Part shown: positions 44,244 to 55,196 of the stretch, in pieces
Layout: each line of letters opens with the position of its first letter
Position numbering within the stretch: the stretch's first letter is position 1
Assembly: GCA_003260025.2 (NCBI GenBank)
Contig: QFZU02000063.1
Span: 186,001 to 250,000 of the forward strand
Direction: 5' to 3'
Length of the DNA stretch: 64,000 nucleotides
Source: Microbispora triticiradicis
GTDB taxonomy: Bacteria; Actinomycetota; Actinomycetes; Streptosporangiales; Streptosporangiaceae
The notes under the pieces: model-generated
Told to the model about the DNA's origin: nothing
What the model saw: only the letters and a program-made list of their open reading frames with translations
The model's database searches: none
Made by a program: the position numbers and the translations under genes

Positions 44244-44920
44244 CGGGAGCGGTTGAAGAGCCGTTCCCTGTCCATGATCACGACGGCCTTGGCCTCGATG
44301 CGCAGCCAGCCTCGCTGGGCGAAGTCGGCGAGGGCCTTGTTGACCGTCTCGCGCGAGGCGCCCACGAGCTGGGCCAGCTCCTCCTGCGTGAGGTCGTGGT
44401 GCACCCGGATGCCGTCGTCGGTCTTGTGCCCGAAGCGGTCGGCGAGGTCGAGAAGCTGCTTGGCGACCCGGCCGGGCACGTCGGTGAAGACGAGGTCGGC
44501 GAGCACGTCGTTGGTGCGTCGCAGCCGCTGCGCGAGGGCACGCAGCAGGTGGAGGGCGACCTCGGGCCGCCCGGTCAGCCACGGGCGGAGGTCGTCGTGC
44601 CCGAGCCCGGCCAGGCGGACGTCGGTCAGCGCGATCGCCGAGGCGGTGCGGGGGCGGGGGTCGAACAGCGACAGCTCGCCGAACATCTCGCCCGGGCCGA
44701 GCACGCTGAGCAGGTTCTCCCGGCCGTCGGGGGCCGTGCGCGCCAGCTTGATCTTGCCTTCGAGCACCACATAGAGCCGGTCGCCCGTCTCGTTCTCACT
44801 GAAGAGGGTGCGCCCCTTGGGCAGCTCCACCTCGGTGATGCTCGTACGCAGCGCCGCGGCGCTCTCGCGGTCGAGCGCGGAGAACAGCGGCGCCTTGCTC
44901 AGTACTTCCTCGGTGCTCAC
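44240..44920 (-). CDS. crp: Crp/Fnr-family regulator
   Basis: 226 aa. An N-terminal cyclic-nucleotide-binding domain ([41 protein letters not shown], with the ribose/phosphate contact GELSLF and R) is joined by the dimer helix to a winged HTH ([16 protein letters not shown]). Strongly resembles actinomycete Crp, which regulates germination and secondary metabolism in Streptomyces. It is divergent from the nth gene across a 350-base interval. Confidence 0.92.
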   Translation of the reverse strand: MSTEEVLSKAPLFSALDRESAAALRTSITEVELPKGRTLFSENETGDRLYVVLEGKIKLARTAPDGRENLLSVLGPGEMFGELSLFDPRPRTASAIALTDVRLAGLGHDDLRPWLTGRPEVALHLLRALAQRLRRTNDVLADLVFTDVPGRVAKQLLDLADRFGHKTDDGIRVHHDLTQEELAQLVGASRETVNKALADFAQRGWLRIEAKAVVIMDRERLFNRSR

Positions 44921-45271
44921 GGTGCCTCCTTGCTGCGGGCGCGCTCGGTCGCCGGCTCCGTGCTAGCCATTGTGACCCACGCCCTTCCCGGCGCATTACG
45001 GGGTGTCCTGTTGCGTCGTACGAGCGCCGGCCCCGGCTCACAGTCGTGTGCGTCGCGCCTGGCGAAACTAGACAATCTTCGCGAAACCTATTCTTACGCC
45101 CATCCCGCGCTCGACCGGCTCGGGCGGCCGGCCGTCCCCCTACGGGCACAGTGTATTGCGCTGCGTACGGACAAATTGGCAAATACAGGCAGCATATGCG
45201 GCATGTATGACAAGGCGGTCGACCCGGCGGGACGGGAGGTGGACGGTCGCCGGAGGGCCTACGCTTGCGGC
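44921..45271. other. Divergent intergenic region between crp and nth
   Basis: 351 bases without a supportable gene. It contains moderately AT-rich stretches (GAAACTAGACAATCTTCGCG near 45062; TTGGCAAATACAGGCAGC near 45174) suited to promoters for crp and nth. An in-frame extension of nth runs through part of it but lacks family conservation. No clear Crp site or -10/-35 pair could be assigned by eye. Confidence 0.5.
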
Positions 45272-46021
45272 ATGGCGACGAACCCGGCCGTGAACACGGC
45301 TGTCCCGCGACGGCGCCGACGCGAGGCCGAGACCCGCCTGGGCCTGGTGCGGCGAGCGCGGCGGATCAACCGGATCCTGGCCGAGACCTACCCCGACGCC
45401 CACTGTGAGCTGGACTTCGGCAATCCCCTGGAGTTGCTGGTCGCCACGATCCTCTCGGCGCAGTGCACCGACAAGAGGGTCAACATGGTCACGCCGGTGC
45501 TCTTCGCCAAGTACCGGACGGCGGCCGACTACGCGGGCGCCGACCGCGCGGAGCTCGAAGAGATCATCAAGTCGACCGGGTTCTTCCGGGCGAAGGCCAA
45601 CAGCATCATCGGGATGGCACAGGCCCTCTGCGAGAGTCACGAGGGGGAGGTCCCCGGCAGGCTCGCCGACCTGGTCAAGCTGCCCGGCGTGGGCCGCAAG
45701 ACGGCCAACGTCGTGCTCGGCAACGCCTTCGACGTGCCCGGGATCACCGTCGACACGCACTTCCAGCGGCTGACGCGGCGGTTCGGCTGGACGGCCGAGA
45801 CCGATCCCGTCAAGATCGAGCACGAGGTCGGGGAGCTGATCCCGAAGTCGGAGTGGACCATGCTGTCCCATCGGCTGATCTGGCACGGTCGCCGCATCTG
45901 CCACGCCCGCAGGCCCGCCTGCGGCGCGTGTCCTCTCGCCGAGCTCTGCCCGGCGTACGGCACCGGTCCCACCGATCCGGAGGAGGCCCGCAAGCTTGTG
46001 AAGGCGGGCCCGTTCTCCTGA
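45272..46021 (+). CDS. nth: Endonuclease III
   Basis: 249 aa DNA glycosylase/AP lyase for oxidised pyrimidines. Helix-hairpin-helix [12 protein letters not shown] has the catalytic Lys, TVDTHFQR the catalytic Asp, and the [4Fe-4S] loop is C-x6-C-x2-C-x5-C ([17 protein letters not shown]). ATG 45272 begins the basic N-terminus usual in actinomycetes; the frame is open for about 1.7 kb upstream by chance. Confidence 0.95.
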   Translation: MATNPAVNTAVPRRRRREAETRLGLVRRARRINRILAETYPDAHCELDFGNPLELLVATILSAQCTDKRVNMVTPVLFAKYRTAADYAGADRAELEEIIKSTGFFRAKANSIIGMAQALCESHEGEVPGRLADLVKLPGVGRKTANVVLGNAFDVPGITVDTHFQRLTRRFGWTAETDPVKIEHEVGELIPKSEWTMLSHRLIWHGRRICHARRPACGACPLAELCPAYGTGPTDPEEARKLVKAGPFS

Positions 46022-46155
46022 CGTCTCCCGGCCCCGGTGGCGGGAGTCCGGTGAACGGCGCCTCCCCGGTGCGTCCTGGCGCCTTCGGTGCGTCCCCGGT
46101 GGAAAGCCGTTCGGGAAAGCGGCGAGAAGCCGGCGGGAAGTTCGCGCCCACGCCG

Positions 46156-46887
46156 ATGGTTGTACGGCACACCCGGCCGGCGCATGTCCGCGTGCCCGGC
46201 CGCCCCGACGATGTGGAGGTGGTCGTGGTGGAGGTGGTCGCGGCTCCCGACTGGCTGACCCGGCTCGCCGCGAAGGCCGCGCACAGCCCTGTCCCCACCG
46301 CGCTGCGGCCGCCCGCGAACGGCGCCGGTCGATCGGCGGCGGTCCTGCTGCTGTTCGGCGAGGGGCCGCAGGGCCCGGACGTCCTGCTCATCCAGCGCAG
46401 TTCGAAGGGCCGGGTGCACGCCGGTCAGCCCGCGTTCCCCGGCGGCGGCGTCGACCCCGGCGACGACGGCCCGGTCGGCGCGGCCCTGCGGGAGGCCCGG
46501 GAGGAGACCGGCCTCGACCCCGCCGGCGTCGAGGTCGTCGGCACCATGCCCGAGCTCTACATCTGGCACAGCGACAACCGGGTGACACCGGTGCTCGGCT
46601 GGTGGCACACGCCGTGCGCCGTGCACGCGGCCTCTCCCGACGAGGTCGAGACCGTCGAGCGGGTCCCGATCGAGGAGCTGGTGGACCCCGCCAACCGGCT
46701 GCGGCTGCGTCACCCGCGCGGAGTGGTCCCGTCCGTGGCGTTCCGCGTACGGGGCCTGCTCGTGTGGGGTTTCACCGCCGGCGTGCTCGACGGCGTGCTG
46801 ACCGCGGCCGGTTTCGAGCGGCCCTGGGACCGTTCACGGATCGAGGACCTGCCCCCCGAGGTCGTCGACCTGGCCGCGCGAGGCTGA
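46156..46887 (+). CDS. Nudix hydrolase, CoA-pyrophosphatase-like (NudL group)
   Basis: About 243 aa. Nudix box GGGVDPGDDGPVGAALREAREETGL; the upstream segment VLLIQRSSKGRVHAGQPAFPGG matches the L-QR-H-GQ-FPGG motif of CoA pyrophosphatases. The C-terminus (LVWGFTAGVLDGVL) is family-typical. The start is uncertain: ATG 46156 is used, but GTGs near 46217 or further upstream are possible. The last 54 bases overlap the convergent HEAT-repeat gene. Confidence 0.82.
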   Translation: MVVRHTRPAHVRVPGRPDDVEVVVVEVVAAPDWLTRLAAKAAHSPVPTALRPPANGAGRSAAVLLLFGEGPQGPDVLLIQRSSKGRVHAGQPAFPGGGVDPGDDGPVGAALREAREETGLDPAGVEVVGTMPELYIWHSDNRVTPVLGWWHTPCAVHAASPDEVETVERVPIEELVDPANRLRLRHPRGVVPSVAFRVRGLLVWGFTAGVLDGVLTAAGFERPWDRSRIEDLPPEVVDLAARG

Positions 46888-47550
46888 GCTTCGCTTCGCG
46901 GGCGCGGCGTTCGGCGCCAGGCCGTTCAGGGACAGGCCGAGCGCGGCCCAGTCGGCGACGTCCTCGTCCGCGTCGGCCGCCAGGCGGCGCAGTGCCGCCA
47001 GTCCTGCGGTGTCGGGCGGATCGCCCATGACATGCGGAAGGGCGTAGGCCGCGCCGTACCTGACGGTGGGGTGCTCGTGCGCCGCGAGGTCGATCACGGA
47101 CGGCAGCGCTCTCCCGTCGCGCAGATGACCGAAGGCGATCAGCACGGAGTAGAGCACCCTCGGATCGTCCTCGTCCGCCGCCAGCGCGCGGAGCACGGGC
47201 AGCGTGCGGTCCCTCAAGGGATGGTCCCGGCCGAGCTCGCCGAGGATGTCGGCTCCCAGCACCCGCTCGGCGGGGTCCGCGCTCACGCAGAGCCGCTGGG
47301 CGAGGGCGAAGGTCTCCGGGTCGCCCCGCGCCTGCAGCGTGGTGATCGCCCGCCACCTGACCGGCCCGTCCGGGTCCGTGTCGGTGAGCGCGATCCTGAT
47401 CAGCTCGTGCGCGGGCTCCCCGCCGTCGTCGCCTCGCCCCGCGGCCTCGTAAGGCGTGTCCTTCGCGTCCGCCGTGTCCTTCGCGTCTTCCGGGCCCCGC
47501 GCGCCGTCGTCGCGGTCCCCAGCCGCGGGTGGCCGTTCCGATACCCCCAT
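46834..47550 (-). CDS. HEAT-repeat protein
   Basis: 238 aa from ATG 47550. An acidic, disordered N-terminus (ARGPEDAKDTADAKD) is followed by about five HEAT repeats: VRWRAITTLQARGDPETFAL, ERVLGADILGELGR, LYSVLIAFGHLRDGRALPSV, VRYGAAYALPHVMGDP, DVADWAALGLS. A scaffold or protein-binding role is likely. It is divergent from the MarP-like gene and overlaps the Nudix gene tail to tail. Confidence 0.82.
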   Translation of the reverse strand: MGVSERPPAAGDRDDGARGPEDAKDTADAKDTPYEAAGRGDDGGEPAHELIRIALTDTDPDGPVRWRAITTLQARGDPETFALAQRLCVSADPAERVLGADILGELGRDHPLRDRTLPVLRALAADEDDPRVLYSVLIAFGHLRDGRALPSVIDLAAHEHPTVRYGAAYALPHVMGDPPDTAGLAALRRLAADADEDVADWAALGLSLNGLAPNAAPAKRSSASRGQVDDLGGQVLDP

Positions 47551-47594
47551 GTCGTCACGATATCGATGAGACTCCAGGGACGCCCGCACGACGA

Positions 47595-48806
47595 ATGGCG
47601 TGGCTGGATACCGTGGTAGCTGTGAGCGGCGATCTTCTGGATCTCATCCTGATCGGCCTGGTTGTGGCCTTCGCGGTATCCGGCTATCGGCAGGGATTCA
47701 TCATCGGGGCCTTCAGCTTCATCGGATTCGTCGGTGGCGCCGTTCTGGGGATGTTCATCGCGCCTCCGCTGGCCGGGGCGATCGTGAGCGGTGACACCGA
47801 GCGGGCGCTGCTGGCGATCGTGATCGTCTTCCTGGCGGCGACCATCGGGCAGTTCGCGTCCTCGACCATCGGCGCCGTCGCCCGCAGCCACGTCACCTGG
47901 GAGCCCGCCCGGATGGTCGACGCCTTCGGCGGGTCGGTGGCCAGCGGGTTGTCGGTCCTGGTCATCGCCTGGCTCATCGGCTCGCTCATGGTCTCGATGA
48001 GCTTCGCGCTCATCAAGGAGCAGATCAACGGCTCGCTGGTGCTGCAGACCGTCGACGAGGCCATCCCGGACGGCGTACGGGCCTTGCAGAAGCCGTTCAG
48101 GGACTTCGTGGAGACCTCCGACTGGCCGCAGGTCATCACCTCCATCGGCGGCCAGAACGTGGCGCCGCCGGACCAGACCCTGATCAACGCCAGCCCTTCC
48201 CTGGTCCGGGCCCGCCGGGCGATCGTCAAGGTGCAGGGCACCGCGCCGAGTTGCCGCAAGCGCATCGAGGGGACGGGATTCGTCTACTCCCGGCAGCGGA
48301 TCATGACCAACGCCCACGTCGTCGCCGGGGTCACCGAGGGACTGCGGGTGACCGACTACCGCGGTGACCAGCATGACGCCCGGGTGGTCCTGTACAACCC
48401 CGAACGCGACATCGCGGTGCTGTTCGTCCCCGACCTCCAGATCGGCACGCTGCGCTTCGACACGGTCGCCAGAAGGGGCGACAGCGCGATCATCGCCGGA
48501 TATCCGAAGGACCAGGGCTTCACCCCGCTCGCCGCGCGGATCAGGGTCAAGCAGCGCGCCGAGATGTACGACATCTACAACAAGCGGAAGGTCGAGCGCG
48601 AGGTCTACGCCATCCGGGGCAAGGTGCAGCCGGGCAACTCGGGCGGGCCGCTGCTGAGCCCGGACGGCAAGGTGTTCGGCGTGATCTTCGCCGCGGCGAC
48701 CGACACACCGGAGACGGGCTTCGCCATGACGGCCGAGGAGGTCCTGCCCGACGCCCAGGACGGCAGCCACGCGGTCGGCCCGGTGAGCACCGAGGGCTGC
48801 GACTGA
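47595..48806 (+). CDS. MarP-like membrane serine protease
   Basis: 403 aa from ATG 47595; GTG 47622 would place the start directly before the first helix. Four N-terminal membrane helices of a CvpA-type domain (LILIGLVVAFAVSGYRQGF; SFIGFVGGAVLGMFIAP; LLAIVIVFLAATIGQFA; SVLVIAWLIGSLMV) are followed by a periplasmic trypsin-like domain with His in TNAHVV, Asp in RDIAVL and Ser in GNSGGPLL. Two cysteines (SCRKR; EGC at the end) may form a disulfide. Mycobacterial MarP protects against acid and oxidative stress by processing wall enzymes. Confidence 0.9.
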   Translation: MAWLDTVVAVSGDLLDLILIGLVVAFAVSGYRQGFIIGAFSFIGFVGGAVLGMFIAPPLAGAIVSGDTERALLAIVIVFLAATIGQFASSTIGAVARSHVTWEPARMVDAFGGSVASGLSVLVIAWLIGSLMVSMSFALIKEQINGSLVLQTVDEAIPDGVRALQKPFRDFVETSDWPQVITSIGGQNVAPPDQTLINASPSLVRARRAIVKVQGTAPSCRKRIEGTGFVYSRQRIMTNAHVVAGVTEGLRVTDYRGDQHDARVVLYNPERDIAVLFVPDLQIGTLRFDTVARRGDSAIIAGYPKDQGFTPLAARIRVKQRAEMYDIYNKRKVEREVYAIRGKVQPGNSGGPLLSPDGKVFGVIFAAATDTPETGFAMTAEEVLPDAQDGSHAVGPVSTEGCD

Positions 48807-48817
48807 GCTCCGCGCTT

Positions 48818-49303
48818 CTAGGGCTCGGCCGGGGTCAGGAGGGCGCGGACCGCGGAGATCGCCGTGCCGGCACCGGCGTCTCCCTCGTCGATCGCGGTCG
48901 TGATCGCGTCGGCCTGTACGGCCAGAGCCCGCAGGTCGAGCCCGTAGGGCCGGGTGGACCCGTACGCGCCGAGGCGGGCGGAGCCACGGGTCAGCAGGGC
49001 GGCGGCGCCGGAGAGGTTGCCGCGCTGGAGGTGCGTGAGACCGACGCAGATCTGGGCCAGTCCCTGCCACAGCTCGCGTTCCTCGTCGGGGCCGGTCTTC
49101 CAGCGGGCCTCCAGCACCTCGTGCGCGTGGAACGGCCGTCCGTCGGCGAGCAGGCTCCTGGCCTGCTCCAGCGCCTCCTCCGGGCCGGGGGCGTAGTCGT
49201 CGGGTACGCGGGGAACCCCTTCGGCCCCCCGGGGCAGTGGCCTGCCGTACTCGTCACGAGGGCGTGCGTTGCGGGGACGTCCCGCTTCGTCACGGTCACG
49301 CAT
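48818..49303 (-). CDS. DUF309 protein
   Basis: 161 aa. The core FHAHEVLEARWKTG, then ELWQGLAQICVGLTHLQRGN and GAAALLTRGSARL is the DUF309 signature, a small four-helix fold with conserved His and Glu residues. The N-terminal 35 residues are disordered and charged (RDRDEAGRPRNARPRDEYGR). The function is unknown. It is convergent with the MarP-like gene, 11 bases away. Confidence 0.88.
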   Translation of the reverse strand: MRDRDEAGRPRNARPRDEYGRPLPRGAEGVPRVPDDYAPGPEEALEQARSLLADGRPFHAHEVLEARWKTGPDEERELWQGLAQICVGLTHLQRGNLSGAAALLTRGSARLGAYGSTRPYGLDLRALAVQADAITTAIDEGDAGAGTAISAVRALLTPAEP

Positions 49304-49488
49304 GGTCTCTCCTCAGGGCGCGTGGGCGGTTCACGGCGACCGAAGGACCAGCGACCTTCCCGGCGGACGCGATAGATCAACCAAGAAGTTGGGCCACTTC
49401 AGGGCACATTTCTACTATCTTCTGCAAGATCACGGGTAGGGTTCCCGGCCCTTGGCCGCGGGTGGCACGCACGAACGGCGGGGCGGGA

Positions 49489-50409
49489 TCAGCGGTCGGG
49501 CTCGGGGTCGGCGAGCCAGGAGATCAGCTCGGTGTTGAACTGGCCGGGGCGTTCCTCGTGCGGGAAGTGCCCGGCGCCCTCGATCAGCCGCCACCGGTAC
49601 GGCGCGGCGACGAACCGGCCGGATCCCTGGGCGGTCCGCGGCAGGACGCAGGGGTCGAGCGCGCCGTGCATCTGCAGCGTCGGGGCCTCGACCTCGGCGC
49701 GCATCTGCCGCGCGTAGCGGAAGCCGTCCGGGCGGATCTGCGAACGGGCGAACCAGCGGTAGTACTCCAAAGCGCAGTGCGCCACGGTCGGGATCCGCAT
49801 CGCGTCACGGTAGACGCGGGTCGCCCCGTCGCCCGGCCACTGCGGCCCGGCCCACCTGTCGATGATCCGCCCCACGGCGGCGCCGCTCCGCCGCGTGAGC
49901 TTCCGCTCAGGGAGGAAGGGAAGCTGGAAGCCCAGGCCGTACCGGCTGGCCCTGAGCTGGCCGAGCGGATCGGTGAACAGGGCGGCGCGCATGCGCAGCG
50001 GGTGCGGCGCCGACACCGGGACCAGCCGTCGCACCACCTTGGGATCGAGGACGCTCATGGTCCAGCCGAGGAGGCCGCCCCAGTCGTGACCCACCACGAT
50101 CGCGCTCGTCTCGCCCAGCGCCCGCACCAGGCCCGCCGCGTCCACGGCCAGCGTGGGCAGGTCGTAGCCGCGCGGCGGCTTGTCGCTGCCGCCGTAGCCG
50201 CGCAGGTCGACGGCGACGGCGTGGTAGCCGGCCTCGGCCAGCGCCGGAAGCTGGTGCCGCCAGGTCCACCAGAACTGGGGGAACCCGTGCAGCAGCAGGA
50301 CCAGCGGCCCGTCTCCGGCCTCCGCCACGTGGAACCGCACGCCGCCCGCGTACACGACCCGGTGCGTCCAGGGGCCGTCGGCCTCGATCAGCGACTCGTC
50401 AGTGGACAT
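49489..50409 (-). CDS. Alpha/beta hydrolase, epoxide hydrolase-like
   Basis: 306 aa from ATG 50409. The oxyanion motif HGFPQFWWTWRHQ, RGYGGSDKP, the nucleophile elbow GHDWGG (Asp rather than Ser) and the C-terminal His in EGAGHFPHEER identify the epoxide hydrolase/haloalkane dehalogenase-type group. Tyr residues that activate the epoxide are probable in the cap (residues ~150-220). Its start overlaps the end of the upstream holin-like gene by 11 bases, so they are co-transcribed. Confidence 0.88.
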   Translation of the reverse strand: MSTDESLIEADGPWTHRVVYAGGVRFHVAEAGDGPLVLLLHGFPQFWWTWRHQLPALAEAGYHAVAVDLRGYGGSDKPPRGYDLPTLAVDAAGLVRALGETSAIVVGHDWGGLLGWTMSVLDPKVVRRLVPVSAPHPLRMRAALFTDPLGQLRASRYGLGFQLPFLPERKLTRRSGAAVGRIIDRWAGPQWPGDGATRVYRDAMRIPTVAHCALEYYRWFARSQIRPDGFRYARQMRAEVEAPTLQMHGALDPCVLPRTAQGSGRFVAAPYRWRLIEGAGHFPHEERPGQFNTELISWLADPEPDR

Positions 50410-50899
50410 CGCGGATGGACTCCCGGTGAGCGCCCACCTGCCCGGCCGTCGGGCCGGTGTAGGGCGGCGGTGCGGGAGTCTCGGCCGCCATGGCGGGGAC
50501 GGGGGCCGTCTCCGGCAGCGGCGCCTCCGCCTCCTCGGGACCCGCGAGGCCACGCAGGCTCCGCATGGTGCGCTTCATCCCGGCCAGCCCCTTGAGCCGG
50601 CGGTAGCCGACGAAGACCAGCAGCCCGGCCATCAGGAGGTAGAACACGGTGACGATGGTGAAGGCGAGCCAGGTGGCCAGCCCGAGCGCCACGAGGCCGT
50701 ACGCGATCGCGAACGAGGCCAGGATCAGGCACAGGTGCCCGATGAAGGCCGCGGCGCCGAACATCCCGGCGGCCATCCCGACCCGTTTCGCGTCGAACTT
50801 GAGCTCGGCCTTCGCCAGCTCGATCTCCGACCGTACGAGGGTCGAGATGTGATGGCTCGCCTGGGCGACCAGCGCGCCGAGCGATTCGTCCTCGGGCAT
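50399..50899 (-). CDS. Phage holin family-like membrane protein (Actinobacterial DUF1469 type)
   Basis: 166 aa from ATG 50899 (MPEDESLGALVAQASHHIS). An amphipathic helix with IELAKAELKFDAKRVG leads into two or three membrane helices (GMAAGMFGAAAFIGHLCLIL; LATWLAFTIVTVFYLLMAGL), with a cytoplasmic Pro/Ala/Glu tail. This is the holin-X/3_6 family, widespread in actinobacterial chromosomes and not a phage marker here. The function is uncertain, perhaps envelope-related. Confidence 0.82.
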   Translation of the reverse strand: MPEDESLGALVAQASHHISTLVRSEIELAKAELKFDAKRVGMAAGMFGAAAFIGHLCLILASFAIAYGLVALGLATWLAFTIVTVFYLLMAGLLVFVGYRRLKGLAGMKRTMRSLRGLAGPEEAEAPLPETAPVPAMAAETPAPPPYTGPTAGQVGAHRESIRDVH

Positions 50900-51143
50900 C
50901 AGCGATCTCCTATCTGCGACTATCAAACATCATCTCGTCTCCGTCCGCGCACGCGAACAGGAAGACCCCCGCCTGTGGACAACCTGAGCCCGCCCGGCGG
51001 GCATGCGGGGGACCTGCCCACAGGCGGCTGGATTATGACGCCGAAGGCGATCCGGCGTCTCCCCGTCACGGCGAATCGCCGCCGCCGGGCCGCGGAAAAG
51101 CCGGGCCACAGGAAAGCCGGGCCGCATGAACGTCGGGACGGAG

Positions 51144-51174
51144 AAGGCGTGGACGCAGGCTCCGTCCACGCCTT
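51144..51174 (-). terminator. Hairpin terminator after acs
   Basis: A perfect 12-bp stem AAGGCGTGGACG/CGTCCACGCCTT (51144-51155 with 51163-51174) with a 7-nt loop lies 57 bases after the acs stop. A T-rich tail is weak. The rest of the 331-base gap between acs and the holin-like gene (50900-51230) shows nothing coding. Confidence 0.65.
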
Positions 51175-51230
51175 CCACGATCCGTCCGCGGCCCCCGATC
51201 ACCGAACCGCCCGGGGGCCGGGCCGGCGGA

Positions 51231-53207
<1,977 letters not shown>

Positions 53208-53481
53208 TCCGTACTCCTTCACAGCGTCTTCGGGTTGTCTCTCGTTCGGCCGCCTCGGCCAAGCTGGGGTATGTCGTGTCCCACTTCACCAGGCGAGCGG
53301 CGTCAAGTACAAGTAATCCGGGCAGGCACGCCGTAGCTTCGCGTTGTCCGTGGTAACAGGGCTATGACCGGCAAACTTAGTGACAGGTGGGAAGCCCGCC
53401 GAGATCGCGTACGCGCGTCTGCGGTGAACGGGCGCACCTCCTCGGCGAACGACGTCCTACCGGCCGGTATGGTCGGGGGCT

Positions 53482-54258
53482 GTGAGCGATCCGCTGGCCG
53501 TCGTCGCCGGGCTGCCCGGCGTGCCCGAGGCCGTACAGGAGGCCCGGGAGGCCGTCGACCGGCTCTACCGGCACCGGGTGCTGCGGCGGCGCGGTCCCGA
53601 GGTGTCGGCCGAGTCGGCGCTGCGCGGGGCCCGCGCCTCCGCCGCGCTCGAAGGCGTCGACGTGCCTCTTGAGCAGCTGCGCACGGGGGAGGTGGCCGAC
53701 CCGGTGGCGCAGGGCGCGCTGCGCGCGTCGGCCGAGCTCGGACGGCTGACTGCCACGTGGCGGCCGGCCCCGCGTCAGGTCCTCGCGCGGCTGCACACGC
53801 TGGCGGCCGCGGGCCTGACGGCCGACCCCGGCAGGCCGCGTACGGTTCCCACGACCGCCGATCCGCTCGGTCTCGGCCCGGCCCCCGGCCCGGAGGAGAC
53901 GGCGGCCCGCATGTCGGCGCTGGCCGGGCTCGTGACAGGCTCGTCCACGGTGCCCGCGCTCGTGCTCGCCGCGATCGTGCACGCCGAACTGGTGGTGCTG
54001 CGGCCCTTCGGCGTCGCCGACGGCCTGGTCGCCCGCGCCGCCGAACGGCTCACGCTCGTCGGCCTCGGTCTCGATCCCAAGTCGCTCGCCGCCGTCGAGG
54101 TGGGGCACGCCGATCTGGGCGACGCGTACGCGGAGGCCCTGAGGTCGTACCTGAAGGGGACGGGCGAGGGCGTCGGGACCTGGATCCGGCACTGCGCCAC
54201 GGCCGTCGTGCTCGGGGTGCGTGAGACGACGGCGATCTGCGAGGCCATGTCCCGCTGA
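53482..54258 (+). CDS. Fic-like protein with a degenerate active site
   Basis: 258 aa, conserved in actinomycetes beside acs. The helical layout and the segment HAELVVLRPFGVADGLVARA resemble the Fic motif HPFxDGNGRxxR, but the catalytic His is Arg (RPF) and GNGR is GLVAR, so AMPylation is not expected. The N-terminal SALRGARASAALEGVDV resembles the inhibitory S/T-xxxE-G-N helix region of Fic proteins. The GTG at 53482 starts the conserved region. Homologues are often labelled oxidoreductase without support. Confidence 0.7.
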   Translation: MSDPLAVVAGLPGVPEAVQEAREAVDRLYRHRVLRRRGPEVSAESALRGARASAALEGVDVPLEQLRTGEVADPVAQGALRASAELGRLTATWRPAPRQVLARLHTLAAAGLTADPGRPRTVPTTADPLGLGPAPGPEETAARMSALAGLVTGSSTVPALVLAAIVHAELVVLRPFGVADGLVARAAERLTLVGLGLDPKSLAAVEVGHADLGDAYAEALRSYLKGTGEGVGTWIRHCATAVVLGVRETTAICEAMSR

Positions 54259-54330
54259 GTGACCCCTTTTGTTTTGCGGGGGAGTCCGGCGTCTCTCCGG
54301 GGGAAGCCGGGGGGGAGCCGCGCATCTTCT

Positions 54331-54382
54331 GGGGTGTCCGGCACGCCGATGTTCCGGGGGTGTCCGGCACGCGGATGTTTCG
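54331..54382. repeat. Two tandem 26-bp repeats
   Basis: GGGGTGTCCGGCACGC, then CGATGTTCCG (54331-54356), is repeated with two changes at 54357-54382. It lies 70 bases after the Fic-like gene. No T-run or hairpin suggests a terminator. It may be a replication-slippage duplication or a tandem binding site. Confidence 0.6.
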
Positions 54383-54931
54383 GGCGTTCAGGCGGCCGAC
54401 AAAGCGGACGGCGTCCCTGGTGTGGAACGCCGTCGCAAGTACACGTCACCGGGTTACCAAGCGTGCACCTCGTATTTGTCGGAGCGGGTCAAGCCCGTCT
54501 CGACACGCCTCCCGCGGCTGGTCGCGCGTGGGTACCCGATGCGGTACGCGGACCCTCAGGCCCGTAATCCCTTTTTACGTCCGAATCCTCGGGATGGAAA
54601 GCCCCGGGCGCGGAAGCTTTACCGAGAGTATGCGACTTTCATGGTACTTCATCCTCTTTAGGGTCTTTTTTCCTGATTGTGACGCCTGTGAAGGATGAGG
54701 CGAAGCGGGGCGCGTGATGCGATGCGCCCCCTGGCGCACCGTTGCGATTGCGCGTGTTCACATGTAACACTGACTCGGAGAAAAAATTTTACTCAAATCG
54801 GCGGCGGGCTCGACCTACCTCTCCCGATCAGGCAGCATACGGGTGCGTCTCCCCCCAGAGGCGGCATCTGTGTCATCGGAGCGGCGGACCTCTTGCCACG
54901 CCCCGGCTTCGTGTTTAAAGCTTTCGGAATA
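54383..54931. other. Gene-free interval before the 6C-type RNA
   Basis: 549 bases with no supportable gene. An unusually AT-rich stretch (GTAACACTG, then GAGAAAAAATTTTACTCAAAT, near 54765-54800) stands out and is a likely promoter or protein-binding region. Open frames through it have no ribosome sites or family features. The interval separates the acs/Fic-like region from the Tad cluster. Confidence 0.5.
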
Positions 54932-55007
54932 ACGGCCCGGCTCTACCCCCCCAGAGCCGGACCCACGGCGACCCCCGCTATCCCCCCCGGCGGGGGTCGC
55001 CTTTTTT
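54932..55007 (+). ncRNA. 6C RNA-type small RNA with its terminator
   Basis: Two adjacent stem-loops each carry a run of seven cytosines in the loop: CCGGCTCT-ACCCCCCC-AGAGCCGG (54937-54960) and GGCGACCCCCGC, loop with CCCCCCC, GCGGGGGTCGCC (54967-55001), then TTTTTT. This is the defining structure of the actinobacterial 6C RNA (M. tuberculosis B11/ncRv13660c), which typically lies near pilus/partition genes such as the CpaE- and TadA-like genes that follow here. The second hairpin doubles as a rho-independent terminator. C-rich loops of this RNA are thought to pair with G-rich ribosome sites. The 5' end is approximate. Confidence 0.85.
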
Positions 55008-55196
55008 CTCCAGTCGGCTCCGACCGGTCTTCGTGCGCTCTCCGATCGGTCTCCCATCGGTCTCCGCTGTGGCCCCGCGTCCGGATGGTCGCGGCGTCGT
55101 CCACAGAACGCGCGTCGTCCACAGGACCCCGTCCGCGCCCCGCCGGGGTTCCGGTCCTGCCGCATCGTGGTGCTCCCGGACGACAGGGAGAAGCCG

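Noticed and set aside
44291-45271. Very long upstream extension of the endonuclease III reading frame
   Set aside because: The extension lies antisense to crp, has no conserved family features and is explained by the scarcity of stop codons in GC-rich DNA.
50399-50899. Prophage signal from a holin-like protein
   Set aside because: This holin-type family is widespread as a chromosomal gene in actinobacteria, and no other phage genes lie nearby.
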